Positions 35,343 through 44,356 of a stretch of 64,000 nucleotides of DNA are shown here, piece by piece (position 1 is the stretch's first letter; each line of letters starts with the position of its first letter). The notes below the pieces were generated by a model that was given only the letters and a program-made list of their open reading frames with translations, searched no databases and was not told the origin of the DNA. Origin of the DNA: Candidatus Anammoxibacter sp. (GTDB taxonomy: Bacteria; Planctomycetota; Brocadiia; Brocadiales; Anammoxibacteraceae). Where the stretch lies: assembly GCA_021777105.1 (NCBI GenBank), contig JAIQZQ010000029.1, positions 62,001 to 126,000 of the forward strand. The letters are read 5' to 3'. A program made the translations under genes and the position numbers.

Positions 35343-36043
35343 TTATTACTCCTCATATTTTTATTCCAACAAATCATACTTACAATCCTTTAACATCTTT
35401 AGTGATTCATTTCTTAGTTAAACCACGATTAATTGCTTTTTTATATAGATAATAAATGAACAAGCCAAAGAGTGAAAAATCTAATCTATTGACAAAAGCA
35501 AGACGTAGATTTTCAGTTTGCCAATAGATAGCCGTTTGTCTGAGAATTGAATTTCATTTTCGCGTCGTGCACCATTTAATATAAACAAAAAAACAGACTA
35601 CTGTGTATTCTTAGACAGACTGATTTTGTTTGAACACCATTTAACCCCCAGATATTACTACAAGTCATGAACTTTACCAAATCTTGCATCTTTTGTCAAT
35701 CGGGGAATTCATATGCGCGGGGCGGAGAGAGTAGAGCGTGAAAGACGAGCGCGGAGAACTGTGCGCGCAAATGGCGTAGGGCATAATGCGTAGAGCGGAA
35801 GCGGGGTTTATGAGTAATTGCATTCTGAAATAGAAATTGAGGGGGAAGCCATGAGACAGGCTCTTTTGTGTTTGAAATGCAACGCGAAGCTGTGGCTTCT
35901 TGAATTGCGCGTAACCAAGCAGGGGCTTGGTTACGAGGTGGACGTTTTCATTTAATTTTTACAGTATAAACAAAGCTATATTTTCTATTATGCCGCGGCC
36001 CAATACTCAGGGGGTTTTTAAGGTATGGTATGAAAAAGATTTA
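35343..36043. other. Intergenic region upstream of the OLD/UvrD/TIR operon
   Basis: Its 5' end should carry the promoter of the defence operon. 35488-35700 is bounded by an 11-bp inverted repeat, ATTGACAAAAG/CTTTTGTCAAT. At 35880-35935 a palindromic repeat (ACGCGAAGCTG, then ACCAAGCAGGGGCTTGGT) is found that recurs near 54660-54880 and 57596-57640. No gene was identified. Confidence 0.6.
35488..35700. repeat. 213-bp segment bounded by 11-bp inverted repeats
   Basis: ATTGACAAAAG at the left and CTTTTGTCAAT at the right, with further partial complementarity just inside (AGATTT/AAATCT). Non-coding; possibly a small mobile element. Confidence 0.4.
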
Positions 36044-36352
36044 TCACTTTTTAGACAAGTATGAAAGTTCGTCATTAATATCAATCTGTTCGTCAATGAT
36101 ATTAATATTCCTGCTTTTTAATTCCATGAAGAGTTCGCCGTAAGAGATGTTATAGTATCCCGCAATTTCGGAAATACTCATTTCAGATTTTTGATAGGCG
36201 GTAATTGCTTCGTCAAGCAATACCTGTCTCATCCCAAGCAAAAACACTTTTTTTAACAAATTGGATTCCACCATGCACTCTCTCTCCGACGCAAGTTTAA
36301 GGTCTTTTGCTTCAGAAGCCGATAAACGTATTGATTTGGTGATTGTTTTCAT
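36044..36352 (-). CDS. UPF0175-like antitoxin (RHH plus HTH)
   Basis: A 102-residue protein. The N-terminus (TKSIRLSASEAKDLKLASER) reads like a ribbon-helix-helix DNA-binding strand and helix. The following LDEAITAYQKSEMSISEIAGYYNISYGELFMELKSRNI resembles the helix-turn-helix of UPF0175 antitoxins (quoted in its conserved parts). The ATG lies 1 nt after the stop of the PIN-like gene, so the pair is translationally coupled, with toxin first and antitoxin second. Confidence 0.72.
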   Translation of the reverse strand: MKTITKSIRLSASEAKDLKLASERECMVESNLLKKVFLLGMRQVLLDEAITAYQKSEMSISEIAGYYNISYGELFMELKSRNINIIDEQIDINDELSYLSKK

Positions 36353-36353
36353 T

Positions 36354-36860
36354 TTATTTCTCTTCCCATGGCTTAATGTTTTTTAGGCATGACAATAAGT
36401 TGTTAATTAAACCTTGAGATGTTACAGGTTTAATAATCTCTATTTTTCTTAATAACGCGTTTTTTGTTATTTTTTTGTCTTTATACAAAAAAAGTATAAA
36501 GCCTGGAACAGAAACAACAGGAATTCCAATATTTTTTGCGTATTGGTAAGGCCTGTTATCATTGATTAACAATCCTAATTTTTGCTCCGAGGCTAATAAG
36601 ATTGACGAAGAGTCAGCTTTCCCAAAAACGGACATTGTATTCCCAGGATTTTCTATTTTAAATTGGTTGTTATCTAACAAAAGTTGAAAAAGTTTTGCAT
36701 ATGGATAAATAACCGATGGAAATTGCGCTGGGGGTTTAAGTATCTCATCTTTTATGTCGCTGGTTGTATATATATCAAAATAATCAAACAGATACTGGTT
36801 AACCTGCGCATAGTAACCCACAGTCCAAAAACTTGTTTCAAGAACCATTTTCCGCTTCAT
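36354..36860 (-). CDS. PIN-like domain toxin (DUF3368-type)
   Basis: A 168-residue protein with a PIN-like layout: LETSFWTVGYY at the start, SDIKDEIL, the conserved G-ADSSSILLASE helix and LLINDNRPYQYAKN, the acidic residues being the likely metal ligands. Conserved order and coupling to a UPF0175-like gene match DUF3368/UPF0175 toxin-antitoxin pairs. PIN toxins are RNases; activity here is inferred. Confidence 0.7.
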   Translation of the reverse strand: MKRKMVLETSFWTVGYYAQVNQYLFDYFDIYTTSDIKDEILKPPAQFPSVIYPYAKLFQLLLDNNQFKIENPGNTMSVFGKADSSSILLASEQKLGLLINDNRPYQYAKNIGIPVVSVPGFILFLYKDKKITKNALLRKIEIIKPVTSQGLINNLLSCLKNIKPWEEK

Positions 36861-36954
36861 ATCGCTTCAATTGTAAACAATAACACGTTCTATGTCAACG
36901 TGTTAAACTAAACCTGCCTAAATTATTAAATACCTAAATAGAGCGATTCTTATC

Positions 36955-36990
36955 ACCCTCCCCTAACCCCTCCCGTCAATGGGGGGGAAA
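36955..36990. repeat. CT-rich repeat, left arm only (copy 3)
   Basis: CACCCTCCCCTAACCCCTCC and the flanking ACGATTCTTATC-like sequence match the left arm at 14447-14480; no right arm follows. Probably a truncated copy. Confidence 0.65.
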
Positions 36991-36999
36991 TAAGATGAT

Positions 37000-37142
37000 T
37001 CCTGTTGAATAGGGGAGAAACAATCTTCGGGGGAAAGGTAATCCTCGCCTTCTTCATCAACTATACGAATTTCGTTGTGTTTATCCGCTGTTTTATAATG
37101 AATTTCCGCAATGCATTTAATATAAAAAATCTCACGACTTTG
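37000..37142 (-). pseudogene. Small conserved reading-frame remnant (IRxxDEEGEDYL protein)
   Basis: One minus-strand frame reads REIFYIKCIAEIHYKT, then HNEIRIVDEEGEDYLSPEDCF. The IRVIDESGEDYLYP-type ending is a recurrent feature of a family of short conserved bacterial proteins. No ATG, GTG or TTG with a ribosome site starts this frame, so it is either non-canonical or a remnant. Low certainty. Confidence 0.35.
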
Positions 37143-37168
37143 AGTTCATAAACAGTTGAATAGTATGC

Positions 37169-37594
37169 TCATGGGTGAGTTCGGCGAAGGTGGATGCTGG
37201 CGGCCATGAACGCGGCTTCTTGATATCTAGTCAGGCCTTCCGGAAGATGGAAGGGTTCGCGTTTGTCCGCAGCGGCAATGCTCTGGGCGGAAACAAACTC
37301 GACGCCAACAATGCCGTTCAACTGAATTAGGGCTTCTAACTTGAACGAAACGGGGCCGCCGGCCATTCGGCCTTTCTTCGCCCGCTTTTTGATCACTACG
37401 ACATCAATGTCATTGTCGCGAACAAAATTTACAAAAATGTCGTAAAAAGAGTGAATATCCGCCCGCGACTCGTCATTATTGATGCTGATCTTGCGTGGTT
37501 CAACGTTGATGAATTCAAGATTGCCGTCTGCTTCTTCAACAACCGCCAAGATGGCGTCAGACGACTTCAGTTCGATTCCGCATATTTTTGCCAT
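37169..37594 (-). CDS. DUF3010 family protein
   Basis: A 141-residue protein. KICGIELKSSDAILAVV, DIDVVVIKKRAKKGRMAGGPVSFKLEALIQL (in part) and a C-terminal LTRYQEAAFMAASI match DUF3010, a family with an RNase H/actin-like beginning and unknown function. AAGGA precedes the ATG. It stands next to a small basic protein gene at the edge of the accessory island. Confidence 0.8.
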   Translation of the reverse strand: MAKICGIELKSSDAILAVVEEADGNLEFINVEPRKISINNDESRADIHSFYDIFVNFVRDNDIDVVVIKKRAKKGRMAGGPVSFKLEALIQLNGIVGVEFVSAQSIAAADKREPFHLPEGLTRYQEAAFMAASIHLRRTHP

Positions 37595-37634
37595 GTTGAT
37601 TAATCCTTATTGATGGCTCAACCAAAAACGTGAA

Positions 37635-37925
37635 TCACCACGTTTTTTTTACAAAGTCTTTAATCAATTTAACGCGTTTTATTCTTTTGCATCTCTCCTT
37701 GGTCTTTATAAACTCTACTTCCCACGTTTCGTACAGCCATAGTTGGTAATCGGATACGATCTCATCAGACTCTATGAACTTGATTAATTTTGCTTTGCCT
37801 TCAATGGTTGTGTTTATTAAGGCATTTTCATATATCATCACATTGGCGCCCTTTTTCAAAACGGCGGCAGGTTTCTTCGTTTTAGCAACGCGGGGCTTTG
37901 CATTTTTTGTAGTTGTTTTTTTCAC
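37635..37925 (-). CDS. Small basic hypothetical protein
   Basis: 96 residues from a GTG start with GAGAAGG upstream; a shorter form could begin at the Met in ANVMIYENAL. The first 28 residues are rich in Lys, Ala, Pro and Thr (like nucleic-acid-binding tails). The rest, including IEGKAKLIKFIESDEIVSDY and LWLYETWEVEF, is not recognised. It is 40 nt upstream of DUF3010 and probably co-transcribed with it. Confidence 0.6.
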   Translation of the reverse strand: MKKTTTKNAKPRVAKTKKPAAVLKKGANVMIYENALINTTIEGKAKLIKFIESDEIVSDYQLWLYETWEVEFIKTKERCKRIKRVKLIKDFVKKTW

Positions 37926-38236
37926 TATAAAGCCTTCTCTAAAATTTAAATTTATAAAAGCAATTTAGGCCACAAAACCCCAAAGACACTAAGAAAAACA
38001 AAAAGATCTTTCAGACGGAAAGCGCAGGTTAAAGGCGTATTAAAATCAAACAAACACCAAGCGCCGCCAATAGTTACGCAACCGGCAAGTGTGCGCAGCA
38101 GCCGTCAGTCATTCTTGCAATTGATGGAAGGCTAAAGCCTACCATACCCTCACAGTAGTGATTACCAGCCGCAATCAGTCCTACCTCACGGGGTATGATT
38201 GCCAACATCCGGAATTTAACATCTAAAATTTCGAAT
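37926..38236. other. Intergenic region between PKD cytochrome and small basic protein
   Basis: Nothing recognisable: no gene, RNA or clear repeat. It marks the right boundary of the accessory island. Confidence 0.5.
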
Positions 38237-40795
38237 CTACTTCACCACCGGCGTTTCGCCCAGAGATCTTATCGCGTCGCTTATCAGGCGCGCGGCGTAG
38301 TCCATATTGTGGTGGCCGTGGCTCCCATCGTTTTCAACAAAATAGTAGTTGTACGCGGCCTTGACTTGCAAAGGCGATAGCGGCGGCACGTCGTCGGATG
38401 TGTCATCCGGGGTGCCGAGATCGTCTCCTTTAGGGTTCCAGACAACACGGCCTCTTGAGTCTTGAGGCAAAAGATTCTTTAACTGGTTAAGAAGAGATTC
38501 AAGGAAGATTTCGCCGTTGTATGCAAACGCGAAGCTATAGCCGCCTGGGGCATTCTCATCCATGGCGTCCTCATGGCAATCTAAACATGGTTTGCCGTTT
38601 TGAAGCACGGTTTCAACTCCAGTCTCTTCATCCACAGATTTGTATTCCATTGACCATGTGTGGCTGCCCAGTTTGCCGGATTGCTCTTCGTTTGACCGAT
38701 AACGCATCATGTGGCAGTGGACGCAATATTTCGGTTTGTCAAATGTCTTGCGAAACGCGGTAACATGGGTAGGAGCGGGATACGCGCCTTGGCCAAATTC
38801 ATCGGGATCATACTCGGAGCCTCCTATGCCGAAGTACATTTGCGCCTGATGATGGCTTGGGGCTCCTTCGCCAACTTTAAACGGAGCCGGCTCGGGCTTG
38901 GCCTCGCCGGAATAGTCTTTTAAATACATGTTATGCAAATGGCATTTTGTGCAGATAGCAGCCGGGCCGGCGTCAACCTCGACATTTACAACCTCTGTTT
39001 CATCATCGTTCCATTTGGGAATTGTGGTCTTGCCGTAAAAACGCAACTGTTTGCGGCCGTCTTCAATTGTGTTGCCGGCGTCATCGCGGTTGTCAAAATT
39101 GCTCATAGGGGAATGGCATAATATGCAACTTACAGGGGCGGCGTCATTCCTCCTGCCGGCATACATATCAGGATTCGGCTCTCTATCGGAAGTCCTGAAT
39201 CGCAGGAAACCTTCAACCGTATGGCAATGCACACCGCAGCCGTTTGCCGGATTTTCAGGGTTAACTCCGGCGGGCACGCCTGAAAAAAATCTTGAGCCCA
39301 TTCTTACGCTTCTGGCGTGAGCCGAGCTCTGCCATTCAATGTAGCGGTTATGAGACGGCGAATAGGCGTGGCATTGCCCGCAGACTGTTGGATGCAGGGT
39401 TTTGTCTATTGTGTCGTTTGTAAAAACATGAGGTTTATCGCCGGGGCCATGGCACATTTCGCACTGCACTTGCGACAATGACGCGGTTTCAGGAAACTCT
39501 TTTAAAAGGTTGTCAAAATTTTGCGGGTTTACATTGCCGTCTTTGTCGGGCAAGGGAAACGTCCATCCCTCTTTTGCCGCTTTGTCGTCAAAGCCGTTGT
39601 TTACGGTTGTGGCGGCCCTGTCAAAACCTGTTGTGTGACACTTTACGCAAAACTCGCGAAAGAATGGAAACGGGGTTTTGCCGTCAGTTAACACGCCGTT
39701 GTATTTATTCTCCAAGGCAAAACTGTGATGAGTGCCCAACCATGATTTATGTATAATTTTATGGCAAGCAGAGCATTCAGGCATTTTAGACCGTTTTTTC
39801 GCGATCCCGCCCACGCCCACAAATTCGCCGGAGTTAAACTTTATGGAGCTGTCCGACTCAACCTCATTAATAACGTACTCGCCCTTTAAGTCAGGCGTAA
39901 AATCAGCCACGCGCGACTTGTCATTATTTATCTTTGCGTTTGAGCCTGCGGGTTTAGAGCCGAAAACCCAGTTGTATGTTTCAGCTTCGGGCGCGACAAC
40001 AAACACGGGTTTGCCGAAAGGCACGTTTTTAAGCCCGGATGTCCTGCTTGTGGCTGTTATCTCCACATAATCAGAGCTTGATTTGCCGTTGTCGTCGGTG
40101 ACTGTTAATTTGACTTCATAAGAGCCGATCATATCGTATGTCATTGCGAGTGGTTTGGCTTTGTCATACACAGGTTGATAAGGCTCGGCAGTGGCTACAT
40201 CGCCAAATTTAGGCAATTTGAAACTTGCCGTGCCGTCGCCGTTGTCCTTTAGCTTAACAACTGATCTGTCGTTAGCCTGGCTTATGCTCCATTTGTATGT
40301 TAATTTCGTTCCGCTGCTTTGTCCGCCGTCAAGGGTAACAGTGTTTCCAAAACCTTTGTTAAGCATGTCAGGCCCTGCGTCGGCCACGGGCACATCTTCG
40401 CCCATCTCGATAGAGACTGTTTCTTTAACGCTTTTTCTTCTGTTTGGGCCTTCTAATGTAAGTGCAACATTTAATTTATCGCCATTCTTAAAATCGCTCA
40501 GTTTAACCGAGCCTGTAAAAGCGGACAAATCCGCTTCCCATTTTAATTCGCTTATCACAGGTTGACCGCTTTCTTTTGCAACCTGAACCTCGGCTTTCTT
40601 AACGTTGGAGTTATTAACATCGTCTTTGAACAATTTGACATACAACTGCCCGCTTGAAGTGTAACCACTGGTGTCAAACGACGAAAAGGTGGAATGTTTG
40701 CTTAAAATAAAGTCTTTTGCAAACGCCTGGTTAACAGAAATCATGCCTGTAAAAATAACAAACGCAAACAGTAACCATTTTCCTTTTTGCAACAT
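38237..40795 (-). CDS. Exported multihaem cytochrome with PKD/Ig-like domain, nine haem sites
   Basis: An 852-residue exported protein. A signal peptide (cleaved near QAFAKD), a beta domain and a PKD-type domain (about 135-250; VADAGPDM, YKWSI, YEVKLTVTDDNGKSS) precede the haem region. That region has eight CxxCH motifs and one CGVHCH, a CX3CH variant. The last 60 residues (VKAAYNYYFVENDGSHGHHN...SLGETP) resemble the end of the decahaem cytochrome at 9345. The ATG at 40795 has AAGGAG 6 nt upstream; the ATG at 40801 abuts the site. Probably a surface electron-transfer protein. Confidence 0.87.
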   Translation of the reverse strand: MLQKGKWLLFAFVIFTGMISVNQAFAKDFILSKHSTFSSFDTSGYTSSGQLYVKLFKDDVNNSNVKKAEVQVAKESGQPVISELKWEADLSAFTGSVKLSDFKNGDKLNVALTLEGPNRRKSVKETVSIEMGEDVPVADAGPDMLNKGFGNTVTLDGGQSSGTKLTYKWSISQANDRSVVKLKDNGDGTASFKLPKFGDVATAEPYQPVYDKAKPLAMTYDMIGSYEVKLTVTDDNGKSSSDYVEITATSRTSGLKNVPFGKPVFVVAPEAETYNWVFGSKPAGSNAKINNDKSRVADFTPDLKGEYVINEVESDSSIKFNSGEFVGVGGIAKKRSKMPECSACHKIIHKSWLGTHHSFALENKYNGVLTDGKTPFPFFREFCVKCHTTGFDRAATTVNNGFDDKAAKEGWTFPLPDKDGNVNPQNFDNLLKEFPETASLSQVQCEMCHGPGDKPHVFTNDTIDKTLHPTVCGQCHAYSPSHNRYIEWQSSAHARSVRMGSRFFSGVPAGVNPENPANGCGVHCHTVEGFLRFRTSDREPNPDMYAGRRNDAAPVSCILCHSPMSNFDNRDDAGNTIEDGRKQLRFYGKTTIPKWNDDETEVVNVEVDAGPAAICTKCHLHNMYLKDYSGEAKPEPAPFKVGEGAPSHHQAQMYFGIGGSEYDPDEFGQGAYPAPTHVTAFRKTFDKPKYCVHCHMMRYRSNEEQSGKLGSHTWSMEYKSVDEETGVETVLQNGKPCLDCHEDAMDENAPGGYSFAFAYNGEIFLESLLNQLKNLLPQDSRGRVVWNPKGDDLGTPDDTSDDVPPLSPLQVKAAYNYYFVENDGSHGHHNMDYAARLISDAIRSLGETPVVK

Positions 40796-41450
40796 AATCA
40801 TCTCCTTTTTTATAATTTAAAGAATTAATTACAATTCCAATAAAATTTATTAGTATTGATTTTAGCAAAACCGGCGCCAATTTCAATCTTTAAAACAAAT
40901 CGATGGTAAATCATGTTTATGGTTAGGTAACGGGCAAGGAAGGTTGGATTTATTTATACCGGCATATAAGATACAGGTCATTGTTTGTAATAATTACCAC
41001 GGAATTTGTATTTTATACAAATCTATTGTTTGTGGGAACGGAGAAAATGTGAATATCTCCGTCAAATTACACGGCGCGGGGACGCGCCTCGGTGTTCATT
41101 TATATTCGCGTATGTTTATATTCAAATGCTATGAAATAAAACCCTAAAGGGTAAATTCCAACAAATCCCGCTGTTGGAGTTAAGGCTTTAGCCTTTTATT
41201 CATTGACTAATTTCGGACAAATGTGTTACAGCTGACAACTTACACGCAGATTCAATATTATATCCCTCAATCGTCATTGTCTTTAAATGAATATTAAAAG
41301 GGCGACTAAAGTCAGCCCATACCATCGCGTGTGGTTGGCGTCTGCAACTGCCTAACTGACGCGGGTAATAGTTCTATGGGACGCGCCTACGCTACAGAAA
41401 ATATTTAGGATATTGATTTGGATTGAGGGTATGGTTTTAAATAAAGGTGT
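40796..41450. other. Intergenic region upstream of PKD cytochrome
   Basis: No gene. It carries the second copy of the ~110-bp dispersed repeat (41109-41215), and the promoter of the cytochrome gene should be near 40830-40900. The rest shows nothing specific. Confidence 0.6.
41109..41215. repeat. Dispersed ~110-bp repeat, copy B
   Basis: Matches 17661-17769 in the same orientation, including TGAAATAAAACC, AATTCCAACAA and the GGCTTTAGCC palindrome followed by TTTTATTCATTGACTAATTT. Both copies lie upstream of, or between, multihaem cytochrome units. Confidence 0.75.
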
Positions 41451-42455
41451 TTACATTCGTTGTATAAAAAACTTTTTCTTTAACTCTTCTATGTACTCTT
41501 TCTTTAGTTTGCCGAACTTTTCACGGAAGATCTTTTGGCGTATATCATCCTGCACATCTTTGAGTTCAGCGTACGAGCCGCCTTTGTTCTCTTCGCATTT
41601 CAGTATGTGAAACCCTATTGAGGACTCTATTATGCCGGTAATCTGTTTCTCTCTTAGTTTATAAGCGATTTCGCGAATGTCCTTCATAAAATCCTTTACT
41701 TCTTCGCCTTCCCATAATCCGCCGTTTGAGGCGTGGGCTCCGTGAGAATACTTTTTTGCCATATCGGCGAAATCAGCATCTCTATTTGAAACAAGCTTGC
41801 GCAATAAGTCGTCTGCAAAAACGCGAGCCTCGGATTTACTGTTGAATTCCGAAAAATTTAACAAAATTTGCCTGAAGCTTACTTGTCCCTCCTTGTAATA
41901 TTCGTCCAAATGCGCTTTGTAATAATCCTTTTTATCTTTAGGCCTTACTTTGACTTTTGAGTACACATTTTTACGCAAAATCTTTTCGACCATTATATCG
42001 TCGCGCAACTCTCTCTTCTTCTCCAGCGGATCAATGCCCTGCTCGGAAACAATTTCGTAAAATTTCGACAACGAGCCAACCTCATTAGCGGCGCCTTTAA
42101 TGAATGCGTCCAGGTCCTTCTCAATCTCTTCCATATCAAGCTCGTCGGCCAATATAGCTGTCTGGGCCGTCTGAACAAGCACTTCCCTGTTGATAAGCTC
42201 GTTAAGGGCTTCGTCGTAGAACAGTACCTTTTTTTGCTCAAGCTCCGCGCTGTCATATTTGCCTTCAGCCTCTTGTATGGCAATGGCGGTGCGCCGCAAC
42301 ACGTCAAAATTTGTTATAATCTGGTCGTTAACGATAGCTACGATAGAGTTGACTTTTTCAGCTCTTAGGTTGCCGCCGCATAAGTTTGCAAGAATTACGG
42401 CAACAGAGATAATGATTATTTTGCCAAAAAACCTGTTTTTAAAGCAAAGTCCCAT
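41451..42455 (-). CDS. SurA/PpiC-like periplasmic peptidyl-prolyl isomerase/chaperone
   Basis: A 334-residue exported protein. After a signal peptide comes the SurA N-domain helices (VNSIVAIVNDQIITNFDVLRR, then NELINREVLVQTA). A single parvulin (PpiC) domain follows (about 195-290: VSFRQILLNF, DFADMAKKYSHGAHASNGGLW, IIESSIGFHILKCEE). It folds outer-membrane proteins in known relatives, which suits the TonB receptors in this window. AGGAG precedes the ATG. It is last in the lepA gene run. Confidence 0.88.
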   Translation of the reverse strand: MGLCFKNRFFGKIIIISVAVILANLCGGNLRAEKVNSIVAIVNDQIITNFDVLRRTAIAIQEAEGKYDSAELEQKKVLFYDEALNELINREVLVQTAQTAILADELDMEEIEKDLDAFIKGAANEVGSLSKFYEIVSEQGIDPLEKKRELRDDIMVEKILRKNVYSKVKVRPKDKKDYYKAHLDEYYKEGQVSFRQILLNFSEFNSKSEARVFADDLLRKLVSNRDADFADMAKKYSHGAHASNGGLWEGEEVKDFMKDIREIAYKLREKQITGIIESSIGFHILKCEENKGGSYAELKDVQDDIRQKIFREKFGKLKKEYIEELKKKFFIQRM

Positions 42456-42559
42456 TTTCGTCTCCTAATCCGGACAAGCCGGGCAATTAAAAAGATAAAA
42501 GCGTTTTAAGCGCTAATTTTTACAAATCTTCACTAAAATAGAAAGCAAAAAATCTATTG

Positions 42560-44356
42560 TCACTCACTTTCTCCAAGGATTGAGAGAAAGGCCTCTTGCG
42601 GTATCTGCACCTGGCCGACGGTTTTCATTCTTTTTTTGCCTTCCTTCTGTTTTTCCAAAAGTTTTCGTTTTCTTGTGACATCTCCGCCATAGCATTTAGC
42701 CGTTACGTTTTTAGAGATAGGCCTAATTGTTTCGCGCGATATAACCTTGCTGCCGATAGCCGCCTGAATCGGTATCTCAAACAGATGCCTGTCAATCTTC
42801 TGTTTAAGCTTTTTAACAATTTTCCGGCCTCTATATTCAGCCTCTTTTCTATGCACAATGCTTGACAACGCGTCAACGCGTTTGCCGCCTACAAGGGTGT
42901 CGAGCTTTACAAGATCAGACTGTTCAAAACCCACAAGTTCATAATCAAGGGTGCCGTAACCTTTAGTTGACGATTTTAATTTATCATGAAAATCAAATAT
43001 GATCTCGGCCAACGGCAGATTGTAAGTAAGAATAGCGCGTTTATCGCTCAGATATTCAGTGCCGATATAGGTGCCGCGCTCCTCTTCCGACAACTGCATT
43101 ATGGCGCCTATAAATTCGCTGGGCACAATAATCTTTGCTTTAACGATTGGTTCGCGAAACTCCTTAATTGAGGTTACGGGCGGTAGTTTTTCCGGATTGC
43201 TTATCTTTATTACGTTATTCTTTGTGGTTAAAATCTCGTATGTTACACTCGGCACTGTTTGCACCAGGCTTATTTTGCTTTCGCGCTCAAGCCTCTCCTG
43301 AGTTATCTCCATATGAAGCAATCCAAGAAAACCGCACCTGAATCCAAAACCAAGTGCCTGGGAAGTTTCAGGCTCAAATGTAAACGATGCGTCGTTTAAC
43401 TGTAATTTATCAAGGGCGACTCGCAACGGATGAAACTCGGTGTTGTCGGAAGGGAAGAGACCGCAAAAAACCATTGGGGCCGGTTGCTCGTACCCTTCAA
43501 GAGGACTATCGGCCTGATTTTCGGCCAGCGTCACGGTGTCTCCTATGTCAACATCATGAATTGATTTTATGTTTGCGATGCAATAGCCAACCTCGCCGGT
43601 TCCAAGTTTGTCCTTAGCTTTCATTTTCGGCGCAAACACGCCTACTTCCTGGGCTTCGTAAGAACATCGCTTTTTCATCATAAAGATAGTGTCGCCCTTT
43701 TTTATTTCGCCGTCAAACACTCGCAAATAGATTATTACGCCGCGAAAAGAGTCATAAACCGAATCAAAAACCAGGGCTTTTAATTTATCATTGCTATCAA
43801 TTTTTGGGGGCGGCACTTTATCTATAATAGCTCTAAACAGTTCATCGGTCCCCTCGCCCGTCTTTGAGCTTATAGCGATAACCTCATCAGGATCAATACA
43901 GAGACTTGTCTCAAGCTCGCGTTTAACATCCTCGGGCCTTGAATGAATCAGATCAATTTTGCTCAACACGGGCACTATTGTCAAATTGTGCTCAACAGCG
44001 AGAAGCATATTGGCCACTGTTTGCGCTTCAATACCCTGAGATGCGTCCACAAGCAGTATTGCCCCTTCGCAGGCGCCCAGGCTTCGCGCCACTTCATAAC
44101 TGAAATCAACGTGTCCCGGCGTGTCGATAAGGTTTAGGTTATACTCTTTGCCGTCCAGCTTATAATATAATGAAACAGCGCTTGCTTTTATAGTGATCCC
44201 GCGTTCGCGCTCAATGTCCATGTCATCCAAAAGCTGTTCCCGAAATTCACGAGGGGTAATTGCTTTGGCTTTTTCCATTAAACGGTCGGCAAGCGTTGAT
44301 TTGCCGTGATCAATATGCGCTATTATGCAGAAGTTTCTAATATGTTCCGTGCCCAT
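42560..44356 (-). CDS. lepA: Elongation factor 4 (LepA), ribosome back-translocating GTPase
   Basis: A 598-residue, full-length LepA. GTPase motifs are AHIDHGKSTL, the switch region RERGITI, DTPGHVDF and SKIDL. The EF-G-like domains III-V and the LepA-specific C-terminus (VTAKCYGGDVTRKRKLLEKQKEGKKRMK in part) are present. It binds ribosomes and promotes correct translocation. Its start overlaps the 3' end of the kinase gene by 34 nt, indicating a shared transcript; AGGAG lies upstream. Confidence 0.97.
   Translation of the reverse strand: MGTEHIRNFCIIAHIDHGKSTLADRLMEKAKAITPREFREQLLDDMDIERERGITIKASAVSLYYKLDGKEYNLNLIDTPGHVDFSYEVARSLGACEGAILLVDASQGIEAQTVANMLLAVEHNLTIVPVLSKIDLIHSRPEDVKRELETSLCIDPDEVIAISSKTGEGTDELFRAIIDKVPPPKIDSNDKLKALVFDSVYDSFRGVIIYLRVFDGEIKKGDTIFMMKKRCSYEAQEVGVFAPKMKAKDKLGTGEVGYCIANIKSIHDVDIGDTVTLAENQADSPLEGYEQPAPMVFCGLFPSDNTEFHPLRVALDKLQLNDASFTFEPETSQALGFGFRCGFLGLLHMEITQERLERESKISLVQTVPSVTYEILTTKNNVIKISNPEKLPPVTSIKEFREPIVKAKIIVPSEFIGAIMQLSEEERGTYIGTEYLSDKRAILTYNLPLAEIIFDFHDKLKSSTKGYGTLDYELVGFEQSDLVKLDTLVGGKRVDALSSIVHRKEAEYRGRKIVKKLKQKIDRHLFEIPIQAAIGSKVISRETIRPISKNVTAKCYGGDVTRKRKLLEKQKEGKKRMKTVGQVQIPQEAFLSILGESE

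Larger units (their letters stand above)
36861..37168. other. Intergenic region with repeat arm and a small coding remnant
   Basis: 36955-36990 holds the left arm of the CT-rich repeat. 37000-37140 contains a start-less conserved reading frame described separately. The promoter for the PIN/UPF0175 pair should lie near 36870-36950, where AACACGTT-GTTAACACGTTGACA-like sequence (36880-36903) is seen. Confidence 0.5.
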
